From UBA910 sp964369145 (GTDB taxonomy: Bacteria; Patescibacteriota; Minisyncoccia; Phycocordibacterales; DATDWN01), in contig CAYJEE010000001.1 of NCBI GenBank assembly GCA_964369145.1, forward strand, positions 15,466 through 79,465: a DNA stretch of 64,000 nucleotides, written 5' to 3'. The translations under genes were made by a program, and so were the position numbers. Shown here piece after piece: positions 61,056-64,000 of this stretch (its first letter is position 1; each line of letters begins with the position of its first letter). The notes beneath the pieces were generated by a model, which was not told where the DNA came from, made no database searches, and was given only the letters and a program-made list of their open reading frames with translations.

Positions 61056-62120
61056 TTATCCGATCATGGTCAGTATGGTCCCAAGAATCGCACAAACTAC
61101 TCCAATAACCCAGTACCGCATAACAATCTTCTCGCGTGACCAGCCGAGTGCTTCGAAGTGGTGATGGAGTGGGGCGATTTTGAACACTCGGTGTTTGTTG
61201 AAGTACTTGTATCCGGTGATCTGGATGATATTGGAAAGTGTAGTTGCCACAAGTGGCACAGCGATGATAGGCAAGAAAAGAACTGAGTTAGTCAAAAAAG
61301 CAACCACTGAAAGTGTGACAGTGAGTGACAAGATACCCGTCTCCCCCATATAAAAGCGCGCAGGAGGTATGTTGAACCACAAAAATGCAAGGATTGCTCC
61401 CCCGAGCACTGCACAGAAAGCGGCGAGGTCGATTTGATTGTTGAAATATGCAATCACTCCATATGCAGTAAAGATGGTTGCCATGATACCTCCTGCGAGA
61501 CCATCCATACCATCGATCACACTTGTCGAAAAAGTCCCGAGCATAACGGTGATAAAAAATGGAATAAACCATAGTCCCAGATCAAACTCACCCCAAAATG
61601 GAATATGTATTGCGGTTGCTTCAAGCTTAAAATAAAACCAAAGACTGATAGCAAAGCCGATCAAGATTACAGAAATAATTTTAACTCTTCGGTATGAAAT
61701 ACTGTCTTGTCCATACGTACCTTTACCAGAAATCTGGAGCAGGTCGTCGACGAGACCAATGAGCGCTGCGAGGATGAGTGTACCGAGTGGAATAAGAGTT
61801 TGGTTTCGAGAAAGGAAGTTGAGTTTGAGTGTAATGTCGCCAGGGAAGATAACAGATGCGAGATACATCAGAAAAACGGTAATCAAAACTGAGACCCAGA
61901 TAATGACACCTCCGACTCGCGGAGTACTAATTTCTTTGTCGGTATTGTGCAGTTTGTTGAATGCTTCAGAAGTTGCTTCAGGGTTGGCAGTCGAGGTTCG
62001 TGGATTTTTCTTCCACATTTTGTATTTATAAAAATATTCGGTGAAAAATGGAGTAATACCGATACCCACACAAAACGTGAGAATACTCGGAATAAGGACT
62101 TTAAGTACGTCGATGTTCAT
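61056..62120 (-). CDS. mraY: Phospho-MurNAc-pentapeptide transferase MraY
   Basis: 354 aa with about ten helices. Motifs: TPRVGGVIIW, LVDDLLQIS, VIDGMDGLAGG (catalytic Asp cluster) and IAPLHHHFEALGWSREKIV. It makes lipid I. TATACT ends 7 nt before the ATG, so the mraY-ftsW-murG set starts with a leaderless gene. Confidence 0.96.
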   Translation of the reverse strand: MNIDVLKVLIPSILTFCVGIGITPFFTEYFYKYKMWKKNPRTSTANPEATSEAFNKLHNTDKEISTPRVGGVIIWVSVLITVFLMYLASVIFPGDITLKLNFLSRNQTLIPLGTLILAALIGLVDDLLQISGKGTYGQDSISYRRVKIISVILIGFAISLWFYFKLEATAIHIPFWGEFDLGLWFIPFFITVMLGTFSTSVIDGMDGLAGGIMATIFTAYGVIAYFNNQIDLAAFCAVLGGAILAFLWFNIPPARFYMGETGILSLTVTLSVVAFLTNSVLFLPIIAVPLVATTLSNIIQITGYKYFNKHRVFKIAPLHHHFEALGWSREKIVMRYWVIGVVCAILGTILTMIG

Positions 62121-62210
62121 GTAATGTAGTATAGCAATATAGGCAGAATATGTGAATGCATAACAAATTCTCCCTATACCTGACTTAGTAACTGCGATTT
62201 TAAAAAAATA

Positions 62211-62696
62211 TTAAACAGGATCACTGAAAGAATACTTTTTTTGTTGATCGAAAGATGTATCGGATGTCTCCTCTTCTGAACCTATACCTTCTACCACTTC
62301 TACTTGCTTAAGAACCTCTAAAGGTAGGACAAATTCTGCTCCTGGAGCCACCACACCATCCCTCACATATTTAACTAAATCTTCCACTGGAATATCGACA
62401 TATGAAATTTTTCCTCCATACCCTTCTAAAAAAGGCAATGCTATACCTTCAAGAGAGTTGGTATAAGAAGGATTTTTCCCAACCTCCCCAGGTCTATTAG
62501 CTCTCCATAATCTAGAAAAACCTTCTGGAATCGCTGACACGGAACCTCTTATTTCATCAGCTTTTTCAATAAGGGAGCGCATTCTAGGAGTATCCTCATA
62601 TTCATGTCCATGACTTATAAGTTTACCTAGATCAGGATTTACCCCAACATTCTCTCCACCCTCATTCGCTAAATTATTTATATCAAAATTTTCCAT
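62211..62696 (-). CDS. Hypothetical protein, ADP-ribosyltransferase-like pattern
   Basis: This 161-aa soluble protein has the conserved-looking stretch FSRLWRANRPGE, NPSYTNSLEGIALPF, KISYVDIPVEDLVKY and GAEFVLPLEV. This Arg / Ser-Thr-Ser / Glu order resembles the R-S-E class of ART folds. The Glu motif is single (E in AEFVLP), so activity is uncertain. N- and C-terminal tails look disordered. No neighbour suggests a target. Confidence 0.5.
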   Translation of the reverse strand: MENFDINNLANEGGENVGVNPDLGKLISHGHEYEDTPRMRSLIEKADEIRGSVSAIPEGFSRLWRANRPGEVGKNPSYTNSLEGIALPFLEGYGGKISYVDIPVEDLVKYVRDGVVAPGAEFVLPLEVLKQVEVVEGIGSEEETSDTSFDQQKKYSFSDPV

Positions 62697-62741
62697 ACAA
62701 AAATTCTACCACGTAGACCTAAATATCTTACAATCTACTTA

Positions 62742-64000
62742 CTACTCCATAAAAACCATATACCACAGAGCCAGCATGTAGAGAATGTAAATATGCCGAG
62801 CGTTGTCTTTTGTTTCTTCGATATGTTCAGAGATGAGATTTTCGATAAAAAAGGTGTCGAGGTGCTCTTTGATATATTCTGACTCTCTGATTGTTTTATA
62901 CACCGGACAGAGTGGGTCGCGGAGCCATACTCGAATTGGTGTCGGGAAGCCGAGCTTGCGTCGATGTCGAGTTTCTTCGGGGATAATTCCCTTGAATGCC
63001 TCTCTGAGCGCATACTTAGTCACTCCACCTTTCCATTTAAATGAATCGGGTAATGTACGGGCAAGTTTGGCTACTTCGATATCCAAAAATGGCACACGAA
63101 GCTCGAGTGAGTTTGCCATTGTCATCTTGTCTGCCTTTGCCAAAATATCTCCGACAAGCCAGGTGTGAATATCGATGTATTGCATTTTTTGTGAGTCACT
63201 TGCATTTCCATTTCCTTGAACTTTTTCGTACAGTGGTGCAAGAGAATGCTTTGATGGTTGAGCACCTTTCCACAATCGGTCGATTTGATTCTTTGTAAAT
63301 ATTGATGCGTTACCAATATACCAATCTTCGAGTTTTTGCAATGCTCGTCGCGCATGATTTTTGCCCCAAAATTCAAACGGCATTTTTGTAAGTAGTGTCA
63401 AAAACCACGCAGGTACCCAGGCAAGGCTTTTTTGATCAATGGGTTGTAAATAAATATTGTATCCACCAAAGAGTTCGTCCGCTCCTTCACCTGAAAGCAC
63501 CACTGTCACTTTTTTTCGAGCTTCTTTTGCGACAAAGTAGAGTCCAATTGCCGACGGGTCAGCTACTGGCTCATCAAAATGCCATGCAAGCTTTGGAAGT
63601 ACGTCAAAATATGTTTTTGGATCAATAGTAATTTCAGTATGGTCGGTTCCCAAAAAGTCTGAGGTAGTTGCCGCTTCCTTTCCTTCAGTCAAAACATCAA
63701 AACCAACTGTAAATGTCTTATTTCGACGAGCGAGCGGTGCAGGAGCAGTACTCTGTTCATGCGATCCGAGCGAAGTCGAAATATGAGACGAAGTGCTCTT
63801 ATTTTTTGTTCCCGGTTTTTCTTTTTCAATCACTTCATTCATCAACACTGCAATGATTGAGGAATCCACTCCCCCAGAAAGAAACGAACCGACAGGTACG
63901 TCACTGATCATGTGGTGAGCGACTGAGTCACGCAGAGTGTCCACTATTTCTTTTTTTGTTTGTTCTAAGTCACGTGTCTCATCTGGAGCAAAATCAAAAT
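62742..64000 (-). CDS. asnB: Asparagine synthase (glutamine-hydrolysing), C-terminal part
   Basis: The frame runs off the window edge, so the N-terminal glutaminase domain is outside. The synthetase domain has the PP-loop FLSGGVDSS, followed by TVGFDVLTEGKEA, VVLSGEGADELFGGYNIY and the C-terminal LRVPFLDIEVAKLA and RHRRKLGFPTPI. An odd low-complexity insert (GTKNKSTSSHISTSLGSHEQ, then STAPAPLARR) lies between the PP-loop and the next strand. Upstream in-frame codons (FDFAPDETRDLEQTKKEIVD) confirm that the gene continues. Confidence 0.93.
   Translation of the reverse strand, partial: FDFAPDETRDLEQTKKEIVDTLRDSVAHHMISDVPVGSFLSGGVDSSIIAVLMNEVIEKEKPGTKNKSTSSHISTSLGSHEQSTAPAPLARRNKTFTVGFDVLTEGKEAATTSDFLGTDHTEITIDPKTYFDVLPKLAWHFDEPVADPSAIGLYFVAKEARKKVTVVLSGEGADELFGGYNIYLQPIDQKSLAWVPAWFLTLLTKMPFEFWGKNHARRALQKLEDWYIGNASIFTKNQIDRLWKGAQPSKHSLAPLYEKVQGNGNASDSQKMQYIDIHTWLVGDILAKADKMTMANSLELRVPFLDIEVAKLARTLPDSFKWKGGVTKYALREAFKGIIPEETRHRRKLGFPTPIRVWLRDPLCPVYKTIRESEYIKEHLDTFFIENLISEHIEETKDNARHIYILYMLALWYMVFME

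Noticed and set aside
1..64000. TGA recoded as Gly or Trp
   Set aside because: Several genes end at TGA followed directly by a terminator (for example 17733-17735), and no core gene has an in-frame TGA.

Overview
The window looks like a chromosome segment of a Patescibacteria/CPR (Parcubacteria-type) bacterium. The evidence is a low-to-moderate GC content, heavy use of CGA for arginine in the core genes, a trimmed ribosomal protein L13, an alanyl-tRNA synthetase that stops after its SAD editing domain, a small-genome gene set and several CPR-style proteins (DUF5671-like, Baseplate J-like, FtsA/PilM-like). TGA is used as stop, so this is code 11 and not the Gly-recoding Gracilibacteria lineage. 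I found no tRNA, rRNA, transposase or CRISPR array.

Layout. 1-188: 3' end of a LexA-like S24 peptidase, then a palindrome-rich spacer. 0.6-17.7 kb: ychF, a DUF5671-like membrane protein, leuS, a sigma-region-4/HARE-HTH fusion, a CPR membrane protein, mltG, mnmA, an ATP-cone/Mrr-type nuclease, an ABC exporter, an HD hydrolase, an M3 oligopeptidase, an EamA-like transporter and small hypotheticals. 17.8-22.5 kb: short alaS, an FtsA/PilM-like protein and a Baseplate J-like protein. 22.5-26.6 kb: the translation/transcription operon infA-rpmJ-rpsM-rpsK-rpsD-rpoA-rplQ-rplM-rpsI. 26.7-31.2 kb: grpE, dnaK and dnaJ. 31.3-48.0 kb: an accessory, cell-surface region with a DUF397 protein, several large secreted proteins, a lytic transglycosylase, a receiver-like protein, a sigma factor/LuxR pair and three peptidoglycan-binding proteins. 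48.0-56.6 kb: small metabolic and hypothetical genes, a DnaQ-like exonuclease, a DUF45 metallopeptidase and an M23 peptidase. 56.6-64.0 kb: a candidate ncRNA, gltX (interrupted by an artificial gap), murG-ftsW-mraY on the minus strand, an ART-like hypothetical protein and the 3' part of asnB.

Two expression styles are interleaved. Core genes mostly have a TATAAT/TATACT-type -10 box ending 6-8 nt before the ATG and no Shine-Dalgarno sequence, which predicts leaderless mRNAs. A second set, mainly small or orphan accessory genes, has TTGACA-type promoters, a 5' UTR, a strong Shine-Dalgarno and a GC-rich terminator with a T-run.

The most unusual structure is at 38.7-47.3 kb. Two different secreted proteins on opposite strands end in the same 505-bp DNA segment (a perfect inverted repeat encoding two PG_binding_1 domains). 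Each of the two genes is bracketed by its own ~50-bp direct repeat. One of these repeats duplicated the start of a BaiN-type flavoprotein gene and left a 5' fragment with the apparent original promoter 2.4 kb away. This looks like cassette-style insertion of surface-protein genes around a sigma/LuxR regulatory pair. Other points of interest are a family of long intergenic palindromes with a GTAC core, a tandem hairpin repeat at 38456-38589, palindromic micro-insertions inside coding genes and three candidate ncRNAs.
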